Source of the DNA: Flemingiibacterium sp964430755
GTDB lineage: Bacteria; Bacillota; Clostridia; Oscillospirales; CAG-272
Direction of reading: 5' to 3'
Assembly (NCBI GenBank): GCA_964430755.1
Contig: CAYSFT010000002.1
Location: 1 to 64,000, forward strand
DNA: 64,000 nt
Below the pieces are notes generated by a model, which saw only the letters and a program-made list of their open reading frames with translations, searched no databases and was not told where the DNA came from. The translations under genes and the position numbers were made by a program. Shown here piece after piece: positions 36,801-44,776 of this stretch. How positions within the stretch are numbered: the first letter of the stretch is position 1; every line of letters begins with the position of its first letter.

Positions 36801-36975
36801 TAACAATGAATCGCTTGCAAATGTTATTGAAGAATCGAGAGAAAAGCGGCAGCTTCACGAATCGCGGAACGAATACTCAAATTTCATGTGGATTGGCGGC
36901 GGCGTTATAGTCGCTGTTGGCACAGTGATCGTTATTGCTCTGCTTAGCCGCAAAAGGAAGGATGACGATGAGTAA
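33871..36975 (+). CDS. Large membrane-anchored extracellular protein with a DUF5722-like region
   Basis: 1034 residues. Signal peptide (about 1-30) and a C-terminal transmembrane helix (about 1000-1024) with a basic KRK stop, so the bulk is outside. Two carbohydrate-binding-like beta-sandwich stretches near the ends (FKASSDGFAPFENV; the WTTLYIDLG block near 930) flank a central barrel-like region (about 440-800; KGFAADDISLVGDLDSG, YIYNGKAYYLNETYLD). That region resembles the glycosidase-like DUF5722 domain as I remember it. Start GTG 33871 follows GGGAGG. A glycan substrate is possible but unproven. Confidence 0.7.
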   Translation: MKNAKKIGRLRYGFVFVFMLILAASILGFTAFAEPGDTYVIADFKASSDGFAPFENVYIARRKNLTLGGRDASLLEVTSRWGNAGDMRSVLAKLDEPIDLSDYRKIKYDIYVPLYEADPNAVYYTRLILTTSDGENIKQLGLITGGEWNTVSVDIGMWNGRDDIVSVQIEVTIDTTLPKNGVYYFYIDSVYADERIDRELTERFMFDVYSVTGGTTSYSPEKKSILMVPSQTENMQLEADMSLSAILHDANSLRIKLINQTESDSFTLYYSTSDTMVGSEDKSVVIPMTKGEDAQYVYAYVGDLSMLHGIRLVFEAGTGSVELLSIAPTVEFRAESYDTCGKISSCYLNDDLATVSFIGEIDSEIAIENQSGQIAIYAWDGDELPMGDELLSKTPVVTGLMSAKFDLKWKISSSNRHVLHSRFLAVILHEGGGYTLIEKPFYLSNPQKRANESTVFSPDEKGFAADDISLVGDLDSGVTTLGLDTHSAFVQKSEGFQYIYNGKAYYLNETYLDSLSQKITVLSDAGVQVLLRLDGWSREYADELYENYSADDYINYARMMEADDGFEYIAALSAYAAENWCREGRLIGVIYGFGENLLTEGESLRASVRYTADNLRSIYMNLAAVNSSAKVYVSLTDLLISDAGLRGDEIALSEYLPMLIGETEAYGQFAWEVAIEKVYRVGQAEDSELISADDCGAFKDILWNNNASGKHIIFCDSTYTVSVIGYEEKLKSLVMGYYSALFDDKIDAYIVCAAEDCADIAEVVRLIDTNEAQTVTDAAAKLFEVENIFDLFENYDSSKLKTKSLVYANTSRTAPENIRGRFSYYKFSGTSSIGKIRPGYFSKSLRIMSDTGNVLSAPLDGTLYGDGRYPEWMGIFHSFESPEDFSLTPILELTIKVTKVTPTVTYPIPIKLVLLSGKDRFEALGEVNQGEWTTLYIDLGSDFPSADSVDGLQILVGGDIQSASLSFKSLDGLSDKYNNESLANVIEESREKRQLHESRNEYSNFMWIGGGVIVAVGTVIVIALLSRKRKDDDE

Positions 36976-37240
36976 ACTCAAAATTTACGGAATGATAACG
37001 GCGGCGGTTATTCTGGTGATTGCGCTTATTGCACGCTTCACTGATGAGACGGCGGCAAATTTCATTCTTCCGCTTATGGCGATTGCTGTGGCTGCGCTTT
37101 CCGTGATTGATATCATCGCTTACCGTAAAGACAAGCGAGAGGGAAGTGAACCCGGTATTGCCTCACTTATTCGCATTATCAGTCTAATTGTTATCGCGCT
37201 GCTTCTCATCGTGGCGACGGTGATAAATATTATTTTATAA
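36968..37240 (+). CDS. Small three-helix membrane protein
   Basis: 90 residues from ATG 36968 (after AAGGAAGGA), overlapping the previous stop by 8 bp. Hydrophobic segments near 6-24, 30-50 and 66-88 with a charged KDKREG loop. It has no recognised family. Tight coupling suggests it works with the large surface protein. Confidence 0.72.
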   Translation: MSKLKIYGMITAAVILVIALIARFTDETAANFILPLMAIAVAALSVIDIIAYRKDKREGSEPGIASLIRIISLIVIALLLIVATVINIIL

Positions 37241-37252
37241 AGGAACTTAAAA

Positions 37253-37798
37253 ATGTTACAGAGAAATTTCGGCGCGGATGAGCCAATCGAAAGCCTGCCG
37301 ATACGGCTGTTTGGCGTTGTACGCGAGTCGATCGTTGACGGGCCCCAGCTCAGATACGTGATATTCACGCAGGGCTGTCCGCATAAATGCTATAACTGTC
37401 ACAATCCCGAGTCACATCCCTATTCGGGCGGAAAAACCACAACGACGGACAAGCTTTGGCGGGATATCTGCAAAAATCCGCTTATAAAGGGAATCACATT
37501 CAGCGGCGGTGAACCGTTCTTATGGGGACATGAGCTTGCCGTTATCGCAAAAAAAGCGAGAGAGCGCGGACTTGACGTTATGACTTACAGCGGTTTTACA
37601 TACGAACAGCTTCTAAAAAAATGTGAAACTGAACCGTCTGTTCATGAGCTTTTATGCGAGACTAATTATCTTGTTGACGGACGTTATGTTGACACCAAGC
37701 GCGACCTTACATTAAAATTCCGCGGAAGCTCAAATCAGCGGATTCTTGATGTCACCTGTTATCCCAATTCAACCGATGCCACACAGATCGAGCTTTAA
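37253..37798 (+). CDS. nrdG: Anaerobic ribonucleotide reductase activating protein NrdG
   Basis: 181 residues. Radical-SAM CPHKCYNC motif, GGEPF and the SSNQRILDV end match NrdG, which installs the glycyl radical on NrdD for anaerobic dNTP synthesis. The nrdD gene is not beside it. It starts 12 bp after the small membrane protein, probably by chance rather than function. Confidence 0.92.
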   Translation: MLQRNFGADEPIESLPIRLFGVVRESIVDGPQLRYVIFTQGCPHKCYNCHNPESHPYSGGKTTTTDKLWRDICKNPLIKGITFSGGEPFLWGHELAVIAKKARERGLDVMTYSGFTYEQLLKKCETEPSVHELLCETNYLVDGRYVDTKRDLTLKFRGSSNQRILDVTCYPNSTDATQIEL

Positions 37799-37854
37799 TT
37801 TAGGGCTTGATTTATTATAAATTTTAAAATATATAATCAAAAGGAGATATAACA

Positions 37855-39021
37855 ATGTCTGACGCTTATTTATCCCGTGGCGTTTCTGCCACCAAAGACG
37901 AGGTACACAGTGCAATTTCAAAGCAGGACAAGGGTGTTTTCGCCGGTGCGTTCTGTAAAATAATTCCCGATCCCTGCGGCGATCCCGAATACTGCGCGGC
38001 TATGCACGCTGACGGTGCAGGAACAAAATCCTCGCTCGCTTATATCAAATATAAAGAAACAGGTGACCTTTCCGCATTCTATAATATTGCGCAGGACTCT
38101 GTTGTAATGAACCTTGATGACCTTCTCTGCATCGGTGCGACGGAAGGCTTCGTGCTTTCAAACACCATCGGAAGAAATGCACATCGCGTGAGCGGTGAGG
38201 CTATCAAGTCTGTTATCGACGGTTACACCGATTTCTGCGAGATGCTTAAGGGCTACGGCGTCGGAATCACAATGTCGGGCGGCGAAACTGCTGACGTTGG
38301 TGACCTTGTTTCAACCCTTATCGTTGACTCGACCTTCTTTGTCAGAATGAAGCGCAGTGACGTTATCGACTGCGACAACATCAAGGCAGGCGACGTTATT
38401 GTCGGTCTTGCTTCTTACGGCAAGGCAACCTACGAAAAGGCGTACAACGCAGGTATGGGTTCGAACGGTCTGACTGCGGCACGTCACCTCATGCTCTCGC
38501 ACGAATATGCGGCGAAGTATCCCGAAACATATTCGAACACCATTGATAACTCAAAGGTTTACTGCGGTACATATGGCGTTAACGATATTCTTCCGGGAAC
38601 CGACGTTTCGGTTGTTGACGCTATTCTCTCGCCGACACGTACATACGCTCCTATCATCAAGGAAATACTTGATGCAAAGCGTTCTGCTGTTCACGGTATG
38701 ATCCACTGTACAGGCGGCGGACAGGCTAAATGTAAGAATTTCGGTTCTGGTATCCACTATATCAAGGATAACCTTTTTGATACACCTCCGCTTTTTGCGG
38801 CTATCAAGAAGAACTCCGATATCGGCGATAAAGAGATGTATCAGGTGTTTAATATGGGACACAGAATGGAGCTTTACTGCGATGCTGCAGATGCAGATTT
38901 CATTATCGCGGCGGCAGAGAAGTACGGCGTTGAAGCGAAGATCGTCGGTCGCTGTGAGGCTTCCGAGGACGGTAAAAACCACGTTACAATAATTGACGGC
39001 GGAAATACTTACGAATATTAA
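37855..39021 (+). CDS. purM: Phosphoribosylformylglycinamidine cyclo-ligase (PurM), long form
   Basis: 388 residues, longer than the usual ~345 and reminiscent of the long Bacteroidetes-type AIR synthases. ATP-grasp-like PurM features include DGAGTKSSLAY, SGGETADVGD and the MIHCTGGGQAK block. It makes AIR from FGAM in purine synthesis. It stands away from other pur genes in the window, and a ribosome site AAGGAG precedes the ATG. Confidence 0.88.
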   Translation: MSDAYLSRGVSATKDEVHSAISKQDKGVFAGAFCKIIPDPCGDPEYCAAMHADGAGTKSSLAYIKYKETGDLSAFYNIAQDSVVMNLDDLLCIGATEGFVLSNTIGRNAHRVSGEAIKSVIDGYTDFCEMLKGYGVGITMSGGETADVGDLVSTLIVDSTFFVRMKRSDVIDCDNIKAGDVIVGLASYGKATYEKAYNAGMGSNGLTAARHLMLSHEYAAKYPETYSNTIDNSKVYCGTYGVNDILPGTDVSVVDAILSPTRTYAPIIKEILDAKRSAVHGMIHCTGGGQAKCKNFGSGIHYIKDNLFDTPPLFAAIKKNSDIGDKEMYQVFNMGHRMELYCDAADADFIIAAAEKYGVEAKIVGRCEASEDGKNHVTIIDGGNTYEY

Positions 39022-39062
39022 TTTCACTGCTTTTTAATAACATCAAAGAAAGGGTGTTTTGA

Positions 39063-39998
39063 ATGCAAAAGAGAATTCTGGTTATCAGCTCTGCAAATAT
39101 GGATTTTGTTATGCGCGTCGGAAAGCTTCCCGAGGCAGGACAGACTTTGATCGAGCGCCGCGGATATGATTATGTACCCGGTGGAAAGGGCGCGAATGCC
39201 GCTATCACTCTTGCGAAGCTCGGAGCGGATTCCATTTTCTGTGCAAGGCTCGGAAATGATGCTCATGCACAGCGCCTCAAGTCCCTTTATGAGGACTGCG
39301 GAATTGATACGCGTTTCATAATAAACGATCGCAGTGCACCGACGGGACTTGCCTCAATAATCGTTGAGGATAACGCTAACAACCGTATTATCGTTTATCC
39401 CGGTGCAAATGCAAATTTAACGCCCGATGATGTTGAGGATGCGATGACCTCGATTCCCGATGCTGTTTTTCTGCAGTTTGAGATTCCGACTGAAGCAGTG
39501 GTTGCCGCAACACAGTTTGCAAAAACGAAAAACATCCCCGTTTTTATTGACGCAGGCCCTGCAAGACGCAATTATCCTCTTGACCGTCTCGGTCCGCTTG
39601 AGGTCATTTCACCGAATGAAATTGAAACCTATGCGCTTACGGGTATCATGCCCTCAACGATTAACGAGTGCCTTCGTGCGGCAACGGTGCTTATGCAGAA
39701 GGTACAGACAAAATATGTTGTCATCAAGCTTGGCGAGCGAGGTGCTTATATTCATGACGGAAGATATTCGCAGGTCGTTGCGCCTTATGAGGTTGAAGCG
39801 GTTGACACAACTGCCGCAGGTGATGCGTTCACTGCCGCGATGACGCTTGAATATTTGAAAACCGGCGATATTGTGCGCGCGGTTACATATGCGAATGTGG
39901 TTGGCGCGATGGTCGTCAGCAAGGCAGGCGCATCAAGCTCACTTCCGAATGCGGCGCAGGTTGAGGCGTTCATGCGCGAAAATGAAATTGTACTGTGA
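39063..39998 (+). CDS. rbsK: Ribokinase (PfkB family)
   Basis: 311 residues. PfkB signatures are VPGGKGANAA near the N-terminus and DTTAAGDAFTAA with the catalytic Asp (about 253). It phosphorylates ribose to ribose-5-phosphate. No ribose transporter adjoins; it lies between purM and ruvX, a loose link to nucleotide precursors. Confidence 0.9.
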   Translation: MQKRILVISSANMDFVMRVGKLPEAGQTLIERRGYDYVPGGKGANAAITLAKLGADSIFCARLGNDAHAQRLKSLYEDCGIDTRFIINDRSAPTGLASIIVEDNANNRIIVYPGANANLTPDDVEDAMTSIPDAVFLQFEIPTEAVVAATQFAKTKNIPVFIDAGPARRNYPLDRLGPLEVISPNEIETYALTGIMPSTINECLRAATVLMQKVQTKYVVIKLGERGAYIHDGRYSQVVAPYEVEAVDTTAAGDAFTAAMTLEYLKTGDIVRAVTYANVVGAMVVSKAGASSSLPNAAQVEAFMRENEIVL

Positions 39999-40007
39999 GG
40001 TTTAACG

Positions 40008-40427
40008 ATGGCTGAGAGAATTTTGGGTGTCGATTTCGGCGATACACGAACGGGACTTGCCGTCAGCGATACGCTTGGTATGCTCGCAAACGGAATCGGA
40101 TATGTTAATTCCACATATATGCCGAAGACCGTGTTGCTTGTCAGCGAAAAGGCGAAGGAGTACGACGTTACGAGGATAGTTGTCGGACTTCCGATCAATA
40201 TGAACGGTACTCGCGGCCCAAGAGCCGAACACGCAGAAGAATTTGCAAAGCTGCTCGGTGAGGCAACGGGATTACCCATCGAAATGTTTGACGAGCGATG
40301 CAGCACGATGGCGGCGCATCAGATACTCAATTTCACTGACACACGCGGAAAAAAACGTAAAGCCGCAGTGGATACGCTTTCGGCACAGATAATTCTTCAG
40401 AATTACCTCGACAGTCGAAGAAAATAA
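40008..40427 (+). CDS. ruvX: RuvX/YqgF Holliday-junction resolvase-like protein
   Basis: 139 residues. RNase H-like fold with GVDFGDTRTGLA, VGLPINMNG and DERCST active-site motifs. The family takes part in 16S rRNA 5'-end processing and possibly recombination. It follows rbsK by 9 bp. Confidence 0.93.
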   Translation: MAERILGVDFGDTRTGLAVSDTLGMLANGIGYVNSTYMPKTVLLVSEKAKEYDVTRIVVGLPINMNGTRGPRAEHAEEFAKLLGEATGLPIEMFDERCSTMAAHQILNFTDTRGKKRKAAVDTLSAQIILQNYLDSRRK

Positions 40428-40432
40428 AAAAA

Positions 40433-40459
40433 CGCCCAACTGTTTTTCTCGGTTGGGCG
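40433..40459. terminator. Terminator between convergent ruvX and SGNH genes
   Basis: Stem CGCCCAAC / GTTGGGCG (40433-40440 and 40452-40459). On the minus strand it is followed by seven T, so it mainly ends the SGNH gene. Confidence 0.85.
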
Positions 40460-40469
40460 AAATCTGCTT

Positions 40470-41501
40470 TTACTGTTTGGGCAGTTTTATGTTGTCGTAA
40501 GCATGGAGGTCAACGATATGAGTGCGGTAATAATCCGCAAGGATAACGCAGGAGTCGCGGTTTAAGTGCACTCCGTCTGACGAATGTGCGGGATCGAGCG
40601 TGCCGTCCTCAAGGATGAAAAGCTCGCGAGGATCGAGTAAAAACAGCTCTTTTTCTTTGACAAGCGTGGTCAGATACTCATTGAATATCACATTCTTTTC
40701 ATTTGTGATTCCATAAAGAGTTGTTTCGGATGAATAGGTCGTTACGGGAATTATAAGCTGAACATATATCGGAACGTCCGTAACTTCACGCAAGGCATCG
40801 ACAAGCTTTGAAAATTCGGCAATAAATCCATCAACTCCCCATCCGAGCTCGTTGAGACCGGTTGCTATATAGATGGCTTTATAGTTTACGTCCTCGTGCT
40901 CGAGTGCTTCGAGGAGCGTATACGATTGAAGCTCGCCTTCCTCATCCGGCAGACGTATGAACGGCTGTTTCATTAAAAGTCCGACATTGAGTCCGACCGA
41001 GGAAAAATCGTATGGGGAAATTTTGGAATATTTTATGAGTCCCTTGGTTCGCGAATCACCGATGAACACTGTGTCATCAAAATAACTGTAATCGACCGCT
41101 TCACATTCGGGGACAGCACTTGCAAAATCGTAGATAACAGGTGTTCGCGGAATCGGCGGAGCTTCGGCTTCGTCAATCGGGGTGACATTTTCAAGCCCGA
41201 TGTCGCTTTGGGCTTGCGGCGGCAGGTTGTGTGTTGAATATTTGTAATTATATTCGCAGAAAAGCTGTGAGATCAAGAAAATCGCGGCGCAAACGGTTAT
41301 AATTGCAAATATCAGATTGGTTACTGTAACCGCACGCGAAACACAGCTGTTTTTTTCAGGCTCATCGACCTTAACCGGTTCACTTGTTTGGGCAGCGGCA
41401 GGAACGGCTTTTATCGGATATATTTTTTCCGTTTTCACATGGTTTGAATGTTTATTTCTGTTCAGATGTTTCTTTTTTCCATGATGCTTCTTCTTGCTCA
41501 A
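40470..41501 (-). CDS. Membrane-anchored SGNH/GDSL hydrolase
   Basis: 343 residues from TTG 41501, eight nt after a perfect AAAGGAGGT; the longer frame upstream has no ribosome site. A Lys/His-rich cytoplasmic N-terminus (1-60) is followed by one transmembrane helix (about 75-97) and an extracellular SGNH domain. Block I is FIGDSRTKG with the nucleophile Ser, the Asn block is ATGLNELGW, and DGVHLN supplies the Asp/His. Such enzymes often modify cell-wall or capsule O-acetyl groups; the substrate is not known. Confidence 0.86.
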   Translation of the reverse strand: MSKKKHHGKKKHLNRNKHSNHVKTEKIYPIKAVPAAAQTSEPVKVDEPEKNSCVSRAVTVTNLIFAIITVCAAIFLISQLFCEYNYKYSTHNLPPQAQSDIGLENVTPIDEAEAPPIPRTPVIYDFASAVPECEAVDYSYFDDTVFIGDSRTKGLIKYSKISPYDFSSVGLNVGLLMKQPFIRLPDEEGELQSYTLLEALEHEDVNYKAIYIATGLNELGWGVDGFIAEFSKLVDALREVTDVPIYVQLIIPVTTYSSETTLYGITNEKNVIFNEYLTTLVKEKELFLLDPRELFILEDGTLDPAHSSDGVHLNRDSCVILADYYRTHIVDLHAYDNIKLPKQ

Positions 41502-41550
41502 ACCGTTCCACCTCCTTTGACACCGATGATATAAAGCATTCCACAAAATA

Positions 41551-41579
41551 ATTATACCACAAAGAAAGCACGGTTGCAA
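41551..41579 (-). promoter_or_regulatory. Promoter of the SGNH hydrolase gene
   Basis: Minus strand TTGCAA (41574-41579), 17-bp spacer, TATAAT (41551-41556). Confidence 0.75.
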
Positions 41580-41586
41580 TATTAAT

Positions 41587-42225
41587 TTGAAAAATACGAA
41601 AATTAATTATCAAGCCATACTCGATAAGGAGCTCTCGCTGATAGAGGAAAAAAAGTCAGCTCCGAGCTTGCTTTTACACGCCTGTTGTGCACCTTGCTCG
41701 AGCTATGTTCTTGAGTATCTTACCAGATATTTTAATATAACGCTGTATTTTTACAATCCCAATATCACCGATTTTGACGAATACAAAAAGCGTGCCGATG
41801 AGCTATGTAGACTGATATCGGTGATGGAGCACCAAAATCCGATAGAGCTTATCGTTTGCGAGCATGAGGCGAGCAGGTTTCTTGAATTGTCCCGTGGGCT
41901 TGAAGCACTTCCCGAGGGTGGAGTGCGCTGCTTTGCCTGTTACCGTGAGCGTCTTGAAGCGACGGCGCGTTATATGTCTGAAAATACAGAGAAATATGAT
42001 TATTTCGCAACGACACTGACCGTCAGTCCGCACAAAAACGCTGATAAGCTTAATGAAATCGGTGCCGAGCTTTCGGAAAAGTACGGCGTTCGTTATCTGC
42101 CCTCCGATTTCAAAAAGCGAGAGGGTTACAAGCGTTCAATAGAGCTCTCACGGGAATACGGGCTTTACAGACAGGATTTCTGCGGCTGTGAATTTTCGAG
42201 GATGTTTAAGCATGGAAACTCTTGA
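41587..42225 (+). CDS. queH: Epoxyqueuosine reductase QueH
   Basis: About 212 residues. HACCAPCSSYVLEYL (adjacent Cys pair), GVRCFACYRERL and FCGCEFS give the cysteines that hold the 4Fe-4S and mononuclear iron sites of QueH. It performs the last step of queuosine synthesis in tRNA. The start is a TTG without clear ribosome site just downstream of the divergent SGNH promoter; a slightly later start is possible. It overlaps the next gene by 14 bp. Confidence 0.88.
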   Translation: MKNTKINYQAILDKELSLIEEKKSAPSLLLHACCAPCSSYVLEYLTRYFNITLYFYNPNITDFDEYKKRADELCRLISVMEHQNPIELIVCEHEASRFLELSRGLEALPEGGVRCFACYRERLEATARYMSENTEKYDYFATTLTVSPHKNADKLNEIGAELSEKYGVRYLPSDFKKREGYKRSIELSREYGLYRQDFCGCEFSRMFKHGNS

Positions 42226-42913
42226 GTTCGGTAAGATTGTCTGCCGTGTTACACGTCGGGACAGACGCTCTGTATGCTTCCGTGTGGCAAAGGACGGAAC
42301 ACCCGAAATACTTGCGCCGAAGCGGATGACATTATATAAAATAAAAGAGCTTATGCTTCCGTATACCGAGCGCATCGAATCGGAATGTGAGCGACAAAGA
42401 GATTTGATTGCATCGCGTGAGGCGTTTTCACTTGATTACGGCTCGAAAGTGCGTTTCCTTGGAGCAGAGCGTGAAATACGTGCCGGTGACGGTTCCTCGA
42501 TGTTTATTGATAATGAAGCGGTTTATCTGCCGCCGATGCTTTCCTCGGACGAGATACGCACAGCGACGGTGGCGCTTTATAAAAAATATGCAAAGGAATA
42601 TATCTCGCAAAGAGTTTCCGAGCTTGCCGCTTTGATGGGGCTTTCGCCGAGTGCGGTGAAATTCAACAGTGCAACCTCACATTGGGCAAGCTGTTCACGA
42701 ACGGGCTCTCTTAATTTTTCGTGGTTCTGCATTATGGCGAATTCCGAGGCAATTGATTATATCATTGTTCACGAGCTTTGTCATATGCGTGAATTCAATC
42801 ACAGCAAGCGTTTTTGGGAAAATGTTGCCGTTCACTGTCCCGATTATAAACGCCACAGGGCATATCTTAAGGGATTATGGCGTGAAATACTTTCCGAAAA
42901 TTGGGGAAAATAA
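42212..42913 (+). CDS. YgjP-like zinc metalloprotease (DUF45)
   Basis: 233 residues from ATG 42212 inside the end of queH. The zinc motif HELCHMREFNHSKRFW, with third ligand His before S/KRFW, is typical of the YgjP/SprT-like family. It is soluble and cytoplasmic, with unknown substrate. Overlap with queH shows co-transcription, not necessarily shared function. Confidence 0.88.
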   Translation: METLEFGKIVCRVTRRDRRSVCFRVAKDGTPEILAPKRMTLYKIKELMLPYTERIESECERQRDLIASREAFSLDYGSKVRFLGAEREIRAGDGSSMFIDNEAVYLPPMLSSDEIRTATVALYKKYAKEYISQRVSELAALMGLSPSAVKFNSATSHWASCSRTGSLNFSWFCIMANSEAIDYIIVHELCHMREFNHSKRFWENVAVHCPDYKRHRAYLKGLWREILSENWGK

Positions 42914-43080
42914 TTTATTTATCTTCTCGGGGAATCTTTTAAAACAAAATATTTTCGAAAAATATTAAAAAAATTACGATTTCCTATTTATTTGACGCGA
43001 ATTATGTGTTATAATTAGAATGATATATTATAAATACTGCGATGTGACTGTCACTCGCTATGATATTAAACGAGGTTTGT

Positions 43081-44580
43081 ATGAACAATAACCGTCAACC
43101 AAATAGCGGCAGACCCCATATTCCGCCGCAGGGACAGCCGCAAAACCGTCAGGCCCAGAATAGACCGGCACAGCCTATGCAAAATAACTCAAACGTCAAT
43201 CCGGGGATGAACCGAATCAAGGATCAAACGCCGACACAGCGACGTACAGTGAAAAGCGAGGTTAAGCTGACTCCGGAGCAAATTGAAATCAACCGTGTCA
43301 ATAGGCAAAGAGAAAGATATTACATCAAAAAAAGACGTAAGGCAAGCTTTAAGACATTCTTGGCGAGATTTTTGCTGTTTCTCGTAATATTTGCGCTTAT
43401 GCTGGCAATTGCCGGCGGAGTATTTATGCGCGTGCTGACAAGTGCACCGGAGGATAAGTCGTCAAGCTACAGTTATTCTATCGGCGACAGTCAATATTCG
43501 CTTCCGAGCTCGAAGGCTGTCAGAGACGGCAGAGTTTATGTCAGCTTCTCCGATATTGCAGAGATGTGTGATCTTGCAGTTACCGGTTCAAACGATGATA
43601 TGAAGTATGTTATCAAGGGTGACGAAGCGGAAACGATACGGTTTGTTACCGATTCGCGTGTGGTTTACGTGAACGGCGTTGAAACGCGCCTTGGAGCGAA
43701 CTGCTACTTTGAGAATAAAGAATTGTATGTTCCGGTTGAGTTTGTCGGCGCATATTTGAGTGGAATCAATGTTGAGGTTGACGAGGGCAGGCATACAGTC
43801 ACTGTTGAGCGGATTATTACCAATTTAGGCGAAAACGGTAAGCTTCCAAAAGGTGAAGAACCGATTTATGCTGAGCTTTCCTTCCTGCTGCAGTCCACAG
43901 TAGGTCTTGAGCCTCTTGATGAGGAAGCGGAAATGCTGGCGGAGCTTCCCGATTTTGGATTTGTCTCCAATCTCGCGGCTTACGAGGAATATATGAACCC
44001 CGGAAACACCGACGAATTTTTAACGCTTGTTAATATAAATAACAAGCTCGGTGCCGATCATATTCCGCAGGATCTTGCATCACTTGTTGATACGAGACAG
44101 GACGGTCGCGAAACCCAGATGATGCGCAAAAATGCGGCGATGTCACTTGAAGCAATGTTCAAGGAGCTTCGTGCGGCAGGGTATGAGGATGTCAGCGTAA
44201 CCAGCGCATACAGAAGCTACAGCTATCAGGAATATCTTTTTAATATGTATCTTGCGCAGAATAATAACGATTATGAAAAAGTGGCGTCGTTCTCGAATCC
44301 TCCGGGTTCGAGTGAGCATCAGACAGGACTCTGCGCGGATCTGCATAATCTGCCGAGCGCAACCAAGGCTTTTGCAGATGAGCCTGCTTACGATTGGCTT
44401 CGTGAAAACTGCTGGAAGTTTGGCTTCATACTTCGTTATCCCGAGGATAAGACGGAGATCACGGGTATCTCATTTGAACCGTGGCATTACCGTTATGTCG
44501 GACGTTATCATGCGCAGAAGATGCATGAATCAAATATGTGTCTTGAGGAATATCTTGAATATATTTCCCCGGGAAACTGA
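43081..44580 (+). CDS. Membrane-anchored D,D-carboxypeptidase (VanY/M15) with copper-amine-oxidase-N-like domain
   Basis: 499 residues from ATG 43081, after ACGAGG. A cytoplasmic Pro/Gln/Asn-rich low-complexity tail (1-50), basic stretch, one transmembrane helix (about 97-118), then a copper-amine-oxidase N-like beta domain (about 130-245) and the M15B carboxypeptidase domain (about 330-495). The zinc motif SEHQTGLCADL and PWHYRYVG are present. It trims the terminal D-Ala of peptidoglycan stem peptides outside the cell. A seven-base-longer GTG/ATG reading upstream is less likely. Confidence 0.9.
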   Translation: MNNNRQPNSGRPHIPPQGQPQNRQAQNRPAQPMQNNSNVNPGMNRIKDQTPTQRRTVKSEVKLTPEQIEINRVNRQRERYYIKKRRKASFKTFLARFLLFLVIFALMLAIAGGVFMRVLTSAPEDKSSSYSYSIGDSQYSLPSSKAVRDGRVYVSFSDIAEMCDLAVTGSNDDMKYVIKGDEAETIRFVTDSRVVYVNGVETRLGANCYFENKELYVPVEFVGAYLSGINVEVDEGRHTVTVERIITNLGENGKLPKGEEPIYAELSFLLQSTVGLEPLDEEAEMLAELPDFGFVSNLAAYEEYMNPGNTDEFLTLVNINNKLGADHIPQDLASLVDTRQDGRETQMMRKNAAMSLEAMFKELRAAGYEDVSVTSAYRSYSYQEYLFNMYLAQNNNDYEKVASFSNPPGSSEHQTGLCADLHNLPSATKAFADEPAYDWLRENCWKFGFILRYPEDKTEITGISFEPWHYRYVGRYHAQKMHESNMCLEEYLEYISPGN

Positions 44581-44633
44581 TATTTGCGTGTGATTTTTCA
44601 GAATATTTAAAATTTAGTTTGTTAATATGTACA

Positions 44634-44667
44634 TGACAGCCGTACTTTTTTCAGGGTGCGGCTGTCA
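44634..44667. other. Strong hairpin after the carboxypeptidase gene
   Basis: Twelve-bp stem TGACAGCCGTAC / GTGCGGCTGTCA (44634-44645 and 44656-44667) with T-rich loop but no T-run after it. It may still end transcription or protect the mRNA 3' end. Confidence 0.5.
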
Positions 44668-44692
44668 ACGCTTACGAAATTTCGATCGACAC

Positions 44693-44721
44693 TTGACAAA
44701 GTGCCTTTTTTTTCATATAAT
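44693..44721 (+). promoter_or_regulatory. Promoter of lysC operon
   Basis: TTGACA (44693-44698), 17-bp spacer, TATAAT (44716-44721). The leader is short (about 50 nt), leaving no room for a lysine riboswitch. Confidence 0.88.
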
Positions 44722-44776
44722 ATAATATGTGCAATAAAATTGTCAATATAATTTTTATATACAGAGGTTGATTATC

